64,000 nt of DNA from Flagellimonas maritima (GTDB lineage Bacteria > Bacteroidota > Bacteroidia > Flavobacteriales > Flavobacteriaceae). Position 1 is the stretch's first letter; each line of letters opens with the position of its first letter. The position numbers were made by a program, and so were the translations under genes. The notes beneath the pieces are model-generated. The model did no database searches. It saw only the letters and a list, made by a program, of their open reading frames with translations, and was not told where the DNA came from. The stretch lies in the NCBI RefSeq assembly GCF_003269425.1, contig NZ_CP030104.1, positions 1,731,501-1,795,500 on the forward strand, in the 5' to 3' direction. This document shows, one piece after another, positions 25,269 through 34,393 of this stretch.

Positions 25269-26402
25269 ATGCGAAAAACTTTTTTTACGAAATTTCTTCT
25301 GGTTCCAACACTTCTTTTAGGTCAACTCTCCTTTGCAAGTGAAAAGGATACAGAAGCTGAAGAAAATGGTAAGAGCCTTAAATCCGAAATAAAGGAATAT
25401 ATATCCCATCACCTTCAAGATGCACATGATTTTTCTTTGTTTTCCTATACAAAGGAAAACGGAGAACATAAATATGTTGGTTTTCCATTGCCTGTCATTC
25501 TATGGGATGAGGGGCTAAAGGTTTTTTCATCATCAAAATTCCACCATGGCGAAACTTTGGCAGAAGTAGACGGAAACTTCTATAAATTATACCATAGCAA
25601 AATTTATAGAACAGATGCCGAAGGTACCATCAATTATGATAGGGATCATCACCCAACCAACGTGAAACCTTTAGATTTTTCCATTACCAAAAATGTGGTC
25701 ATGATCATTATCACTGGTGCATTGATGCTGTGGCTCTTCACAAGTTTAGCAAGGTCCTATGCAAAAAATAATGGTGTGCCAACTGGTGCGGGACGTTTTT
25801 TTGAACCTATCGTACTATATATTAGAGATGACATTGCAAGACCTAATATTGGCGAAAAGCGTTATAAAAAATACATGCCGTTCTTGCTGACCATATTTTT
25901 CTTTATTTGGTTCTTGAACATGTTTGGAATGACTCCCCTAGGAGTTAATGTAACAGGCAATATAGCAATCACTTTTGCTTTGGCACTGATGGTCTTTTTA
26001 ATCACCAATTTTACGGGAACAAAAGACTACTGGATGCACCAGTTTAATCCACTCGGTGATTCCATGCCATGGTACGCAAAGATTCCATTGTATATTATTT
26101 TGGTGCCTATTGAAATATTGGGACTGTTCATTAAGCCATTTTCGCTATTGATTCGTTTGTATGCAAACATGCAGGCAGGCCATATTGTTTTGATGAGCTT
26201 GATCGGGTTGATGTTCATCTTTAAAAGTTGGATAGGAAGCCCGTTGTCATTCGGATTGGCTTTCGCCATTTCATTGATAGAAATTTTGGTAGCATTGCTG
26301 CAAGCTTATATTTTCACCATGTTGAGTGCACTGTATTTTGGATTTGCATCCGAGGAGCATGATCATGGTCATGATGATGAGCCAGAGTTGGCACATCTGT
26401 AA
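25269..26402 (+). CDS. atpB: F0F1 ATP synthase subunit a
   Basis: 377 residues from ATG 25269. Unlike E. coli AtpB it begins with a signal peptide (MRKTFFTKFLLVPTLLLGQL) and a hydrophilic periplasmic extension to about residue 140, as in other Bacteroidota. Then come the membrane helices, with the essential arginine in LLIRLYANMQAGH (~297-309) and the final helix LLQAYIFTMLSALYFG. It ends in a His/Asp/Glu-rich tail. Together with subunit c it forms the proton half-channels. A TTG three codons upstream is an alternative start. Confidence 0.95.
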   Translation: MRKTFFTKFLLVPTLLLGQLSFASEKDTEAEENGKSLKSEIKEYISHHLQDAHDFSLFSYTKENGEHKYVGFPLPVILWDEGLKVFSSSKFHHGETLAEVDGNFYKLYHSKIYRTDAEGTINYDRDHHPTNVKPLDFSITKNVVMIIITGALMLWLFTSLARSYAKNNGVPTGAGRFFEPIVLYIRDDIARPNIGEKRYKKYMPFLLTIFFFIWFLNMFGMTPLGVNVTGNIAITFALALMVFLITNFTGTKDYWMHQFNPLGDSMPWYAKIPLYIILVPIEILGLFIKPFSLLIRLYANMQAGHIVLMSLIGLMFIFKSWIGSPLSFGLAFAISLIEILVALLQAYIFTMLSALYFGFASEEHDHGHDDEPELAHL

Positions 26403-26420
26403 ACAGATATCCTTGGCGGT

Positions 26421-26475
26421 GGTTGAGCTAAGTCGAAACCATAGGTAAGGACGTCTCGGTTACTTAGCGTAGCCG
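26421..26475. repeat. REP-like palindrome copy 2 plus hairpin in the atpB-atpE gap
   Basis: GGTTGAGCTAAGTCGAAACC (26421-26440) belongs to the same family as 17961-17986. It is followed by TCGGTTAC-TTAGC-GTAGCCGA (26455-26475), an 8-bp hairpin with one G-U pair. Both are in the 112-nt spacer before atpE. They may protect or process the mRNA so that subunit c is made in excess; that is inference. Confidence 0.55.
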
Positions 26476-26514
26476 AAGTAAATATTGAATTTTTAATTTT
26501 TAAACTAGATAGAT

Positions 26515-26706
26515 ATGGAAATTCCAGTAATGGTAGGTGCAGGTTTAGTAGTTATTGGTGTTGGTATGGGTATTGGTAGAATCGGTGGTTCTGCAATGGA
26601 TGCCATAGCACGTCAGCCTGAAGCTTACGGAAAAATCCAAACAGCGATGTTGATTGCAGCAGCGTTGATTGAAGGAATTGGTTTTGCTGCACTTTTTGCA
26701 GTGTAA
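26515..26706 (+). CDS. atpE: F0F1 ATP synthase subunit c
   Basis: A 63-residue helical hairpin: helix 1 PVMVGAGLVVIGVGMGIG, polar loop ARQPEAYGKI (the Arg-Gln-Pro motif), helix 2 with the ion-binding glutamate in AALIEGIGFAALF. The Glu is followed by Gly rather than Ser/Thr, and helix 1 lacks the Gln ligand, so the ring should be H+-coupled. A long, structured spacer precedes the gene. It is shorter than E. coli AtpE but normal for the phylum. Confidence 0.96.
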   Translation: MEIPVMVGAGLVVIGVGMGIGRIGGSAMDAIARQPEAYGKIQTAMLIAAALIEGIGFAALFAV

Positions 26707-26788
26707 CCAAAGACTCTAAAACAAGAGCTGTAACGGTTGGTTGCAGCTTTTGTTTGGTTTAACAGTTAAAAGGAATAAAGCATAGAAT

Positions 26789-27289
26789 ATGGAAAAGTTA
26801 TTGGAAGAGTTTTCGTTGGGACTGTTTTTTTGGCAAACCCTATTGTTTGGGTTGCTGCTGTTCCTACTTTGGAAGTTCGCTTGGAAACCTATATTAAAAG
26901 CGGTAAATGACCGTGAGGATGGTATAAAGGACGCTTTGGCCGCTGCAGAGGATGCAAAAAAAGAAATGCAGAACGTTACTGCCGATAGCGAAAAATTGCT
27001 AAAGGAAGCTAGGGCGGAAAGAGAAGCAATGCTTAAAGAAGCTCGTGAGATAAAGGATAAAATAGTATCCGATGCTAAAGAACAAGCTCAAGTAGAAGGA
27101 AACAAATTGGTAAAACAGGCCCAGGCAACCATTGAAAGTGAAAAGAAAGCCGCCATTGCGGATATCAAAGCGCAAGTAGCTGATCTCTCCATAGAGATTG
27201 CCGAAAAAGTCATAAAAGAAGAACTGTCCGACAACAAGAAACATCAGAAGCTGGTAGATGAAATGTTGGATGATATCAAACTCAACTAG
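26789..27289 (+). CDS. atpF: F0F1 ATP synthase subunit b
   Basis: A 166-residue peripheral-stalk subunit. One N-terminal membrane helix (FFWQTLLFGLLLFLLWKFAW, residues ~13-32) is followed by a continuous charged coiled coil (AAEDAKKEMQNVTADSEKLL onward) to the C-terminus, where it contacts subunit delta. It sits in the standard E-F-H-A-G order. The gap to atpH is 6 bp. Confidence 0.95.
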   Translation: MEKLLEEFSLGLFFWQTLLFGLLLFLLWKFAWKPILKAVNDREDGIKDALAAAEDAKKEMQNVTADSEKLLKEARAEREAMLKEAREIKDKIVSDAKEQAQVEGNKLVKQAQATIESEKKAAIADIKAQVADLSIEIAEKVIKEELSDNKKHQKLVDEMLDDIKLN

Positions 27290-27295
27290 AAGGGG

Positions 27296-27835
27296 ATGAA
27301 AGAGAGTAGAGCGGCCATACGCTATGCAAAGGCAACTTTGGATTTCGCAATCGAAAAGAAAGCAGCAGAGGCTGTTGAAAAGGATATGCGAGAAATAGCA
27401 GCTGTAATCACGGAGAATTTGGAGCTTCAAAATCTTTTGGAGAGCCCAGTGATTAAAGGTGAGGTGAAAAAGGACTCATTGTACGAAATCTTTGATAAAT
27501 CCCAAGAGATTACCAAGGGTCTTATAACTACCTTGGTGGACAATAAAAGAATAGCATTGTTACACGATGTAGCTTTCAAGTACGTGATTCTTCATGAAAA
27601 ATTAAAAGGGGAAGATGTAGCCTTCGTTACCACTGCCGCTCCATTGACCAAAGATTTGGAGAAAAAGATTCTGGTGGAGGTGACCAAAATGACAGGAAAC
27701 AAGATTACTTTGGAAAATAATATCGATGAAAGTATCATCGGAGGATTTGTTTTGCGTGTTGGTGATTTACAATATGATGCCAGTATTGCAAACAAACTGA
27801 ACGGATTAAAAAAAGAATTTGCAAATAGTCTATAA
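27296..27835 (+). CDS. atpH: F0F1 ATP synthase subunit delta
   Basis: A 179-residue OSCP/delta subunit. The N-terminal helical domain begins [17 protein letters not shown], and the C-terminal beta domain ends with the family motif [21 protein letters not shown]. It ties the b stalk to the top of the alpha3beta3 head. It is 6 bp from atpF. Confidence 0.95.
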   Translation: MKESRAAIRYAKATLDFAIEKKAAEAVEKDMREIAAVITENLELQNLLESPVIKGEVKKDSLYEIFDKSQEITKGLITTLVDNKRIALLHDVAFKYVILHEKLKGEDVAFVTTAAPLTKDLEKKILVEVTKMTGNKITLENNIDESIIGGFVLRVGDLQYDASIANKLNGLKKEFANSL

Positions 27836-27891
27836 ATAAAGCGAACCTAAATGTCCAACATCTAGGTTCTTATATCTTTTATCTAAATAAA

Positions 27892-29472
27892 ATGGCAGGA
27901 GTAAAAGCCGCTGAGGTATCAGCAATTTTAAAGAAACAGTTATCAGGATTTGAAGCTACCGCTTCTTTGGACGAAGTAGGTACAGTATTGCAAGTAGGTG
28001 ATGGTATTGCACGCGTATACGGCTTATCCAATGTACAGTATGGAGAATTGGTTGAGTTTGATGGCGGACTAAAAGGTATCGTTTTGAACTTGGAAGAAGA
28101 TAATGTTGGTGTCGTACTATTGAGCCCTTCACGTGATGTAAAAGAAGGTTCAGTAGTAAAACGTACTCAAACAATTGCTTCTATTAATGTTGGTGAAGGT
28201 ATTGTTGGTCGCGTGGTAAATACTTTAGGTGTTCCCATTGATGGTAAAGGTCCTATTTCAGGTGAAACTTTTGAAATGCCATTGGAGCGTAAAGCACCTG
28301 GAGTTATCTTCCGTGAGCCGGTAACCGAGCCATTACAAACCGGTATTAAGGCAATTGATGCCATGATTCCTGTAGGTAGAGGCCAACGTGAGTTGGTTAT
28401 TGGTGACCGTCAAACAGGGAAGACTACGGTTTGTATTGACACCATATTGAATCAAAAAGAATTTTACGATGCAGGGGAGCCTGTATATTGTATCTATGTT
28501 GCTATTGGACAAAAGGCGTCTACAGTTGCAGCTATTGCTCAGGTCTTAGAAGACAAAGGAGCTTTAGCATATACAACCATAGTTGCGGCAAACGCATCCG
28601 ATCCTGCTCCAATGCAGGTTTATGCTCCATTTGCAGGTGCAGCGATTGGGGAATACTTTAGAGATACAGGTAGACCAGCTTTGATTATCTATGATGATCT
28701 TTCAAAACAAGCAGTTGCCTATCGTGAAGTATCTTTGTTATTGAGAAGACCTCCAGGACGCGAGGCATATCCTGGTGATGTGTTCTACCTTCACTCAAGA
28801 TTATTGGAACGTTCCGCAAAAGTGATCAATGATGATACTATTGCAAAAGACATGAATGACCTTCCAGATGTATTGAAGCCAATGGTAAAAGGTGGTGGTT
28901 CTTTGACTGCATTGCCAATTATTGAAACACAAGCAGGTGACGTATCAGCATACATCCCTACCAATGTAATTTCTATTACTGATGGCCAGATTTTCTTGGA
29001 ACAAGATTTATTTAACCAAGGGGTAAGACCGGCAATTAACGTGGGTATCTCAGTATCTCGTGTTGGGGGTAATGCCCAGATCAAGGCAATGAAAAAAGTT
29101 GCAGGTACCTTAAAGCTTGACCAAGCCCAGTTCCGTGAACTTGAAGCTTTTGCCAAGTTTGGTTCTGATTTGGACGCAGCTACTTTGAACGTAATCGAGA
29201 AAGGGCGTAGGAATGTTGAGATTTTAAAGCAAGCTCAAAATGACCCATATACTGTTGAAGATCAGATTGCCATTATCTTTGCAGGGTCTAAAAATTTGTT
29301 GAGGGAAGTTCCTGTAGATAAAGTAAAAGAATTTGAACGTGATTTCTTGGAATTCTTGAATGCAAAACACAGAAATATATTGGATACCCTAAAAGCAGGA
29401 AAACTGACGGACGAGGTGACAGATACATTGACTGCTGTTTGTAAGGATTTATCAGGAAAATATAGAGGTTAG
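27892..29472 (+). CDS. atpA: F0F1 ATP synthase subunit alpha
   Basis: 526 residues. The P-loop GDRQTGKTT (~170-178) is present, together with VYVAIGQK-type and [16 protein letters not shown] (~263-278) segments and the arginine-finger region [16 protein letters not shown] (~378-393). It is the non-catalytic nucleotide-binding subunit. The catalytic beta (atpD) and epsilon (atpC) genes do not follow atpG, as is usual in Bacteroidota, where they lie elsewhere. Confidence 0.98.
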   Translation: MAGVKAAEVSAILKKQLSGFEATASLDEVGTVLQVGDGIARVYGLSNVQYGELVEFDGGLKGIVLNLEEDNVGVVLLSPSRDVKEGSVVKRTQTIASINVGEGIVGRVVNTLGVPIDGKGPISGETFEMPLERKAPGVIFREPVTEPLQTGIKAIDAMIPVGRGQRELVIGDRQTGKTTVCIDTILNQKEFYDAGEPVYCIYVAIGQKASTVAAIAQVLEDKGALAYTTIVAANASDPAPMQVYAPFAGAAIGEYFRDTGRPALIIYDDLSKQAVAYREVSLLLRRPPGREAYPGDVFYLHSRLLERSAKVINDDTIAKDMNDLPDVLKPMVKGGGSLTALPIIETQAGDVSAYIPTNVISITDGQIFLEQDLFNQGVRPAINVGISVSRVGGNAQIKAMKKVAGTLKLDQAQFRELEAFAKFGSDLDAATLNVIEKGRRNVEILKQAQNDPYTVEDQIAIIFAGSKNLLREVPVDKVKEFERDFLEFLNAKHRNILDTLKAGKLTDEVTDTLTAVCKDLSGKYRG

Positions 29473-29554
29473 TATTGAGTATTGAGTAAACAGTATATGG
29501 TATGAAGTAGAATTGATGAAAATCTAACTACTAATTACTAACTGCTAAATACTA
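29470..29554. repeat. imperfect inverted repeat in the atpA-atpG spacer
   Basis: TAGTATT (29470-29476) pairs with AATACTA (29548-29554), and degenerate GAGTATT-type units on the left face ACTAATTACTAAC-type units on the right. The structure includes the atpA stop codon and ends 7 nt before atpG. It may be a degenerate repeat of a kind common in flavobacterial spacers. Confidence 0.4.
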
Positions 29555-29561
29555 TAAGTAA

Positions 29562-30422
29562 ATGGCCAATTTAAAGGAAATAAGAAATAGGATAGTTACG
29601 GTATCATCAACCATGCAGATTACCAGTGCCATGAAGATGGTTTCTGCTGCTAAGTTGAAAAAGGCACAAGATGCTATTACCGCAATGCGTCCCTATGCAA
29701 ATAAGCTTACCGAGTTGTTGCAGAATCTTAGTGCAAGTATGGATGGTGATGCTGGAAGTAAGTTTACGGATAACCGAGCAGTTCATAAAGTGTTGATTGT
29801 TGCAATCACATCCAATAGGGGTTTGTGCGGGGCTTTTAATACCAATATTATCAAACAATCCACATTTTTGTACAAACATACTTATGCAGGAAAACAGGTT
29901 GATTTTTTGGCTATTGGAAAAAAAGGGAATGACTTACTGGGAAAGAGAGGTACTGTTATTGCAAATCATAGCCAAGTATATGATGATTTAAGTTTTGACA
30001 ATGTAGCCGAAATTGCCCAAAATCTAATGGAGCATTTTACTGAAGGAAACTATGATAAAATTGAATTGGTGTACAACAAGTTCAAAAATGCGGCAACACA
30101 AATTGTGATGACGGAACAGTTTTTGCCCTTGGCTCCCATTGAGGGAAATACTTCCTCTTCTGCTGATTACATATTTGAACCTTCCAAGCCTGAAATTGTG
30201 GAACAATTGATTCCAAAATCCTTGAAAACACAATTATACAAAGCGGTACGGGATTCTTTTGCCAGTGAACATGGCGCTCGTATGACGGCAATGCACAAAG
30301 CAACGGACAATGCTACCGAACTCAGAGATCAGTTAAAGTTGACCTACAATAAGGCAAGACAAGCCGCCATTACCAACGAGATTCTTGAGATTGTTGGTGG
30401 CGCTGAAGCATTGAATGATTAA
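29562..30422 (+). CDS. atpG: F0F1 ATP synthase subunit gamma
   Basis: 286 residues. The N-terminal helix NLKEIRNRIVTVSSTMQITSAMKMV (in parts NLKEIRNRI and ITSAMKMVSAAKLKKA) and the C-terminal helix ending ITNEILEIVGGAEALN form the rotor coiled coil; SNRGLCGAFNTNI is the family signature. It is the last gene of the operon and is followed by a strong terminator. Confidence 0.97.
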   Translation: MANLKEIRNRIVTVSSTMQITSAMKMVSAAKLKKAQDAITAMRPYANKLTELLQNLSASMDGDAGSKFTDNRAVHKVLIVAITSNRGLCGAFNTNIIKQSTFLYKHTYAGKQVDFLAIGKKGNDLLGKRGTVIANHSQVYDDLSFDNVAEIAQNLMEHFTEGNYDKIELVYNKFKNAATQIVMTEQFLPLAPIEGNTSSSADYIFEPSKPEIVEQLIPKSLKTQLYKAVRDSFASEHGARMTAMHKATDNATELRDQLKLTYNKARQAAITNEILEIVGGAEALND

Positions 30423-30443
30423 AAAGGACAAACACAAATAATA

Positions 30444-30473
30444 AAAAAGCCACTTCTTTAAAAGTGGCTTTTT
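30444..30473. terminator. bidirectional rho-independent terminator (atpG / sulfatase)
   Basis: AAAAAGCCACTT and AAGTGGCTTTTT form a 12-bp stem with a 6-nt loop and U-runs in both directions. It separates the convergent atpG and sulfatase genes. Confidence 0.88.
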
Positions 30474-30510
30474 CTACTTAAGTTCGGTTCGAGCACAGTT
30501 AAGAAAAATA

Positions 30511-32169
30511 TTACCCCTTTTTGTTTAAAGGCGAATCAATACTATTGGCATGATGAATATCAATGTACTTTTGGTTGAGCTCATCGGAATCCTTGTACTG
30601 TAAACGCAGCTCTTCTAATTTTTTCTTCAATTCCACAACGATATCGGCATACGCTGGATCATTGTAAACATTCTTCAATTCCTGCGGGTCTTTTTTGCGG
30701 TCGTAAAGTTCCCATTCATCCACATCATAATAAAAATGGGCGAGTTTATAATCTATGGTTACAATCCCATAATGTCTTTTTACTTGATGTACGGCAGGGT
30801 ATTCATAATAATGGTAGTAAACAGCATCTCTGGTCCAATTACCTTCGTTGGATGTTAAAAGTGGCATTAAGCTCTCACCTTGCATGTCGGATGGTGCTTC
30901 AATTTGGGCAGCTTCCAAAAAGGTTTGTGCAAAATCTAGGTTTTGTACCATCTCTTCACTGGTTATCCCCGGTTTGATTTGATTTGGCCATCGAATGAGC
31001 AATGGAGTTCTAAAAGACTCATCATATATAAAGCGTTTATCGAACCAACCATGTTCCCCCAAATAGAAGCCTTGGTCCGAAGTATACACTACCATGGTAT
31101 TATCGGACAACTTGCTTTCATCCAAATATTCAAGCAATCGCCCTACATTATCATCCACAGAAGAAACACAGGCCAAATAATCTTGCATGTATCGCTGATA
31201 TTTCCATTTCATTTTTTCCTCATCGGTCATTGAAGGCCAGTTTTCTTCAAAATCTTTATTAATCTCATCCAAGATAGGTTCGTAAAGCGCTCTTTGCTCT
31301 TCGTTGATACGGTCAGTGTAGGGTGTCTGAAAACCGCCTTCATATTCAGGAACGTTCGGGCTCAGGTTTTTCATACGCTTGGTAACCTCGGGTCTGATCT
31401 TGCTGTCATGATTGTACATCATATCGTACAGTAAATTCATCTCTGCAGTTTTGGCAGCTGTGCCCCTGTTCTTATAATCATCAAACAAGGATTCCGGTTC
31501 TGGAAATTTCTTGCCTAAAAATTTCTTGAACTTGTCAGGTCTTGGCCACCAAGGCCTATGTGGAGCTTTATGAAGATACATTAACATAAATGGCTTTAAT
31601 GTATCCCTTTTTTTGTCCAACCAATTTAGGGTCAAGTCCGTGATAATGTCAGTAACATAACCTTCAATTCGGGTGGTATCGCCAGTTTTGGTAATAAAAT
31701 CTGGATTAATGTACGAGCCCTGACCGGGCAAAATCATAAACTCATCAACACCTTTAGGGTTATTGCCAAAATGAAGTTTGCCAAACATGGCAGTTTCGTA
31801 ACCCGCCTGTTGAAAAATTTGTGGAAAGGTAACCTGTGTAGTATCAAAAGGCATTTGATTGTCTACCTTACCGTTGATATGGGTATGCTTTCCAGTTAAA
31901 ATCGTGGCCCGCGAAGGCGCACAAATAGAATTGGTAACACTGGCATTGGTAAAAACAATACCTTCCTTACCAATGCGGTCTATATTGGGAGTTGTAATTA
32001 ATCGGTCGCTATATGCACTAATGGCTTGATAGGCATGATCATCTGACATGATGAAAATGATATTGGGTTTTTCGTAAACTGTATTTTCAACTTCTTTTTT
32101 CTTTTCAGCACAAGAAATAAAAGAGAACACAAGAACGCCAATATAGAATTGTTTTACTGAGATTTTCAT
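30511..32169 (-). CDS. sulfatase (family S1), lipoprotein
   Basis: A 552-residue sulfatase. The lipoprotein signal ends with FISCAEKK. IIFIMSDDHAYQ supplies the metal-binding Asp pair (~39-50), and ICAPSRATILTGKHTH (~82-97) holds the C-x-P-S-R site whose Cys becomes formylglycine. HKAPHRPWWPRP (His motif) and YTSDQGFYLGEHGWFDKRF (~364-382) complete the active site. It probably cuts sulfate esters from algal or host glycans in the periplasm. No SusCD pair, other CAZyme or anaerobic maturase gene is adjacent, so this is an orphan sulfatase. Confidence 0.93.
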   Translation of the reverse strand: MKISVKQFYIGVLVFSFISCAEKKKEVENTVYEKPNIIFIMSDDHAYQAISAYSDRLITTPNIDRIGKEGIVFTNASVTNSICAPSRATILTGKHTHINGKVDNQMPFDTTQVTFPQIFQQAGYETAMFGKLHFGNNPKGVDEFMILPGQGSYINPDFITKTGDTTRIEGYVTDIITDLTLNWLDKKRDTLKPFMLMYLHKAPHRPWWPRPDKFKKFLGKKFPEPESLFDDYKNRGTAAKTAEMNLLYDMMYNHDSKIRPEVTKRMKNLSPNVPEYEGGFQTPYTDRINEEQRALYEPILDEINKDFEENWPSMTDEEKMKWKYQRYMQDYLACVSSVDDNVGRLLEYLDESKLSDNTMVVYTSDQGFYLGEHGWFDKRFIYDESFRTPLLIRWPNQIKPGITSEEMVQNLDFAQTFLEAAQIEAPSDMQGESLMPLLTSNEGNWTRDAVYYHYYEYPAVHQVKRHYGIVTIDYKLAHFYYDVDEWELYDRKKDPQELKNVYNDPAYADIVVELKKKLEELRLQYKDSDELNQKYIDIHHANSIDSPLNKKG

Positions 32170-32411
32170 AAGTTGATGCGTTTATCCGAAAGATATAAAC
32201 TATTTGTCTTTTACGCTACTGATGGCCAAAGTATTGAAGCAAGATGATTTTGACTAGAACTATACTAGATTCTTTTCAGACTTTCCACTAAGCCATTACT
32301 CTTATGAAAATCATGATTTGCAATATAGGATTTTGTTTAGGGTAATAACTTAGGTGTTTTATGTAACTTGCGCCTACCTTTATCAAGGTTTTTCTAAAGA
32401 ATGGATTCCTA

Positions 32412-33881
32412 TTGAACCCACTAAAAAAACTTTTTAAGCAGACTTTTATTTATGGCCTTGCAACAGTGTTGCCTAGGGTCATTTCTTTTTTTCTGCTCCC
32501 ATTGTACACTTCTGTTTTTGAAAATGCCTCTGGTTACGGCCAGTATGTGAATATATATGCATGGATCGCCATTTTCAATGTTTTTTTGGCCTATGGTATG
32601 GAGACGGCATTTTTCCGATTCTATCATAAGCAAGAAAATAAAAGTATTGTTATTTCTACTTCATTAATATCATTATTGGTCTCATCCATTTTATTTTTGA
32701 TTGTTGCACTTGTTGTAAAAGAAAATCTGTCGAGCCTTACGAACATAGACCCTAATTACATAAAGTTCACTGCTTATATATTGGTTTTGGATGCATTGGT
32801 CATTATACCTTTTGCCTTACTAAGGGCAAACGAAAAGCCAATGAGATATGCTGTTCTAAAGAGCATCAATGTTATTATAAACCTTGCATTTAATATTTTT
32901 TTCCTGCTCATTTTGCCAAAATTGGCGCAGGAAAACACAGATGACTTTTTTAATAATATCTATAAAGCCAATTGGGAGATTCAATATATTTTTATATCCA
33001 ATATTATAGCGAGTGGAATAACACTACTGATATTATTGCCTACTTATTTTAAAATCTCCTATAAATTCGATTCAATTCTTTGGAAAAAGATGTTGGGATA
33101 CTCTGGGCCAATAATGGTTGCCGGTTTTGCATTTACCATAAATGAAGTAGTGGATAAGATTTTATTGACCGAATTATTGCCGGCAAATGTTGCAGAGGCA
33201 GAAGTTGGAAAATACGGGGCTTGTTATAAATTGGCTTTATTTATGACGCTTTTTGGAACTGCGTTCAGAATGGGTGTAGAGCCATTTTTCTTTAGTCATG
33301 CCAAAACGGAAAAACCTCAAAAAACATATGCGCAGATAACCAGTTATTTTGTAATTCTTGGAAGTGTAATTTTATTGGGAGTTGTAGTTTTTATAGATGT
33401 ATTGGGAAGGCTTCTGATTCGCAATACAACCTACTGGGAAGCACTCGATGTTGTGCCCATAATATTGCTGGGAAGTTTTTGCTTGGGAATATATCATAAC
33501 TTGTCCGTTTGGTACAAGGTAACTGACCAAACTAGGTTTGGGGCATACATATCTTCTGTAGGAGCACTTATTACACTTGCCATCAATATTGCTTTTATTC
33601 CTAGAATTGGATATATGGCTTCCGCTTTAGCTACTTTGGCCGCTTATGCCAGTATGATGCTGTTGTCCTATTTCTTTGGCAGGAAATATTATCCAGTTCC
33701 TTATAACATGCGGAAAATAACATTTTATCTTTCCGTTTCAATTGTTTTTTCAATACTGTCCTTTTATGTTTTTAACCGAAATTTAATAGCAGGAGGCTTA
33801 CTACTTTTAGTATTTTTGATTGCAGTTTACAAACTTGAAGGAGATAAATTAAAGACCATATTTTTAAAGCGTGAAAATTAA
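32412..33881 (+). CDS. polysaccharide/O-antigen flippase (MATE/Wzx family)
   Basis: 489 residues with about fourteen membrane helices. The N-terminal [20 protein letters not shown] is the typical oligosaccharide-flippase opening, and [23 protein letters not shown] matches the middle of family members (in parts, [11 protein letters not shown] and NVIINLAFN). It would flip a lipid-linked oligosaccharide across the inner membrane. The start is TTG 32412. It overlaps dut by 11 bp and leads an envelope-related operon that runs to ~39.4 kb. Confidence 0.88.
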   Translation: MNPLKKLFKQTFIYGLATVLPRVISFFLLPLYTSVFENASGYGQYVNIYAWIAIFNVFLAYGMETAFFRFYHKQENKSIVISTSLISLLVSSILFLIVALVVKENLSSLTNIDPNYIKFTAYILVLDALVIIPFALLRANEKPMRYAVLKSINVIINLAFNIFFLLILPKLAQENTDDFFNNIYKANWEIQYIFISNIIASGITLLILLPTYFKISYKFDSILWKKMLGYSGPIMVAGFAFTINEVVDKILLTELLPANVAEAEVGKYGACYKLALFMTLFGTAFRMGVEPFFFSHAKTEKPQKTYAQITSYFVILGSVILLGVVVFIDVLGRLLIRNTTYWEALDVVPIILLGSFCLGIYHNLSVWYKVTDQTRFGAYISSVGALITLAINIAFIPRIGYMASALATLAAYASMMLLSYFFGRKYYPVPYNMRKITFYLSVSIVFSILSFYVFNRNLIAGGLLLLVFLIAVYKLEGDKLKTIFLKREN

Positions 33882-34305
33882 GATTGTCAATACATCGTCA
33901 CATCAATTACCAAATTATGAAACATCTGCATCTGCAGGAATGGACTTAAGGGCAAATATTGATGAACCCGTAATCTTGAAACCGTTGGAAAGAAGAATTG
34001 TTCCAACAGGTATTTTTATTGAGCTCCCAATGGGTTTTGAGGCACAGGTCAGACCACGTAGCGGATTGGCTGCAAAAAAAGGGATTTCAGTCTTAAACGC
34101 CCCTGGAACTATAGACGCAGATTATCGTGGGGAAGTTGGTGTTATTTTGGTTAACCTTTCCAATCAAGATTTTGTCATTGAAAATGGAGAGCGTATTGCC
34201 CAAATGATCATTGCAAAACATGAACGCGCGGAATGGACTGAAGTAGATTCTCTTTCTGATACGGAACGTGGTTCAGGAGGATTTGGTAGCACGGGAGTAA
34301 AATAG
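33871..34305 (+). CDS. dut: dUTP diphosphatase
   Basis: A trimeric dUTPase of 144 residues with all five motifs: SAGMDLRA (I, ~22-29), [11 protein letters not shown] (II), [15 protein letters not shown] (III), GERIAQMII (IV) and [11 protein letters not shown] (V, the C-terminal arm). It hydrolyses dUTP to dUMP and keeps uracil out of DNA. Its first 11 bp overlap the flippase gene. Confidence 0.97.
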   Translation: MKIKIVNTSSHQLPNYETSASAGMDLRANIDEPVILKPLERRIVPTGIFIELPMGFEAQVRPRSGLAAKKGISVLNAPGTIDADYRGEVGVILVNLSNQDFVIENGERIAQMIIAKHERAEWTEVDSLSDTERGSGGFGSTGVK

Positions 34306-34393
34306 CCTCTTGCACCGGAAGACTCTTTTTAATGACAATAAAACTAATTATATAGAAGTTTAATTTAAAGAAACTTCGCTTACTAGCAATTAT

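Noticed and set aside
30422..30511. Missing atpD/atpC read as a deletion
   Set aside because: A clean terminator and the known split organisation in Bacteroidota explain the absence.
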